Part shown: one piece after another, positions 6,966-6,968 of the stretch
Numbering within the stretch: position 1 is the stretch's first letter
Layout of the letters: each line of letters begins with the position of its first letter
Source of the DNA: Syntrophomonas sp. UBA5432
Lineage (GTDB): Bacteria; Bacillota; Syntrophomonadia; Syntrophomonadales; Syntrophomonadaceae
NCBI GenBank assembly: GCA_002424365.1
Contig: DIRQ01000045.1
Span: 13,728 to 20,695 of the forward strand
Length of the DNA: 6,968 nucleotides
Direction of reading: 5' to 3'
The notes under the pieces: generated by a model
Database searches by the model: none
What the model saw: the letters and a program-made list of their open reading frames with translations, nothing else
Told to the model about the DNA's origin: nothing
Position numbers and translations under genes: made by a program

Positions 6966-6968
6966 TCG

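Noticed and set aside
1..6968. Mobile element, CRISPR array, attachment site or phage gene
   Set aside because: No transposase or integrase motifs, regularly spaced repeats, or terminal inverted repeats were seen on either strand.

Overview
The window is most simply read as chromosomal DNA of a Gram-positive Firmicute, probably a Clostridia-type anaerobe with moderate GC. This is an inference from gene content: ileS is controlled by a tRNA-responsive T-box, a YteA-type DksA/TraR zinc-finger protein follows it, a MurT-type lipid II amidation subunit is present, and the Shine-Dalgarno sites are strong and purine-rich with GTG and TTG starts in use. The species cannot be fixed from sequence alone.

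Layout: four genes point left (minus strand). In transcription order they are ileS (5173 to 2396), a yteA/traR-like zinc-finger gene (2303 to 1836), a GT4 glycosyltransferase (1759 to 563), and a murT-like Mur ligase (550 to beyond base 1, so only its first 183 codons are present). A methyl-accepting chemotaxis protein gene (5656 to 6954) points right. The 482-base gap between ileS and the chemotaxis gene holds a textbook T-box leader for ileS, with promoter, Stem I carrying an AUC specifier, a IIA/B pseudoknot, Stem III, an antiterminator and a terminator. The rest of the gap is a short divergent upstream region for the chemotaxis gene.

How the genes work together: ileS makes Ile-tRNA, and its leader senses uncharged tRNA-Ile. 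The two distal minus-strand genes form an envelope pair: a lipid- or polysaccharide-type glycosyltransferase, then the lipid II isoglutaminyl synthase subunit MurT, with only 12 bases between them. A good sigma-A-like promoter (TTGATA, 17 bases, TATATT) lies just upstream of the glycosyltransferase, so the pair may be transcribed independently of ileS. The chemotaxis receptor has two membrane helices and almost no extracytoplasmic loop, so it probably senses something in the membrane or cytoplasm.

I found no mobile element, CRISPR array, tRNA, rRNA or clearly novel system. The points most worth a second look are the complete T-box architecture, the sensor-less receptor with its ambiguous start, and the basic tail of the glycosyltransferase.
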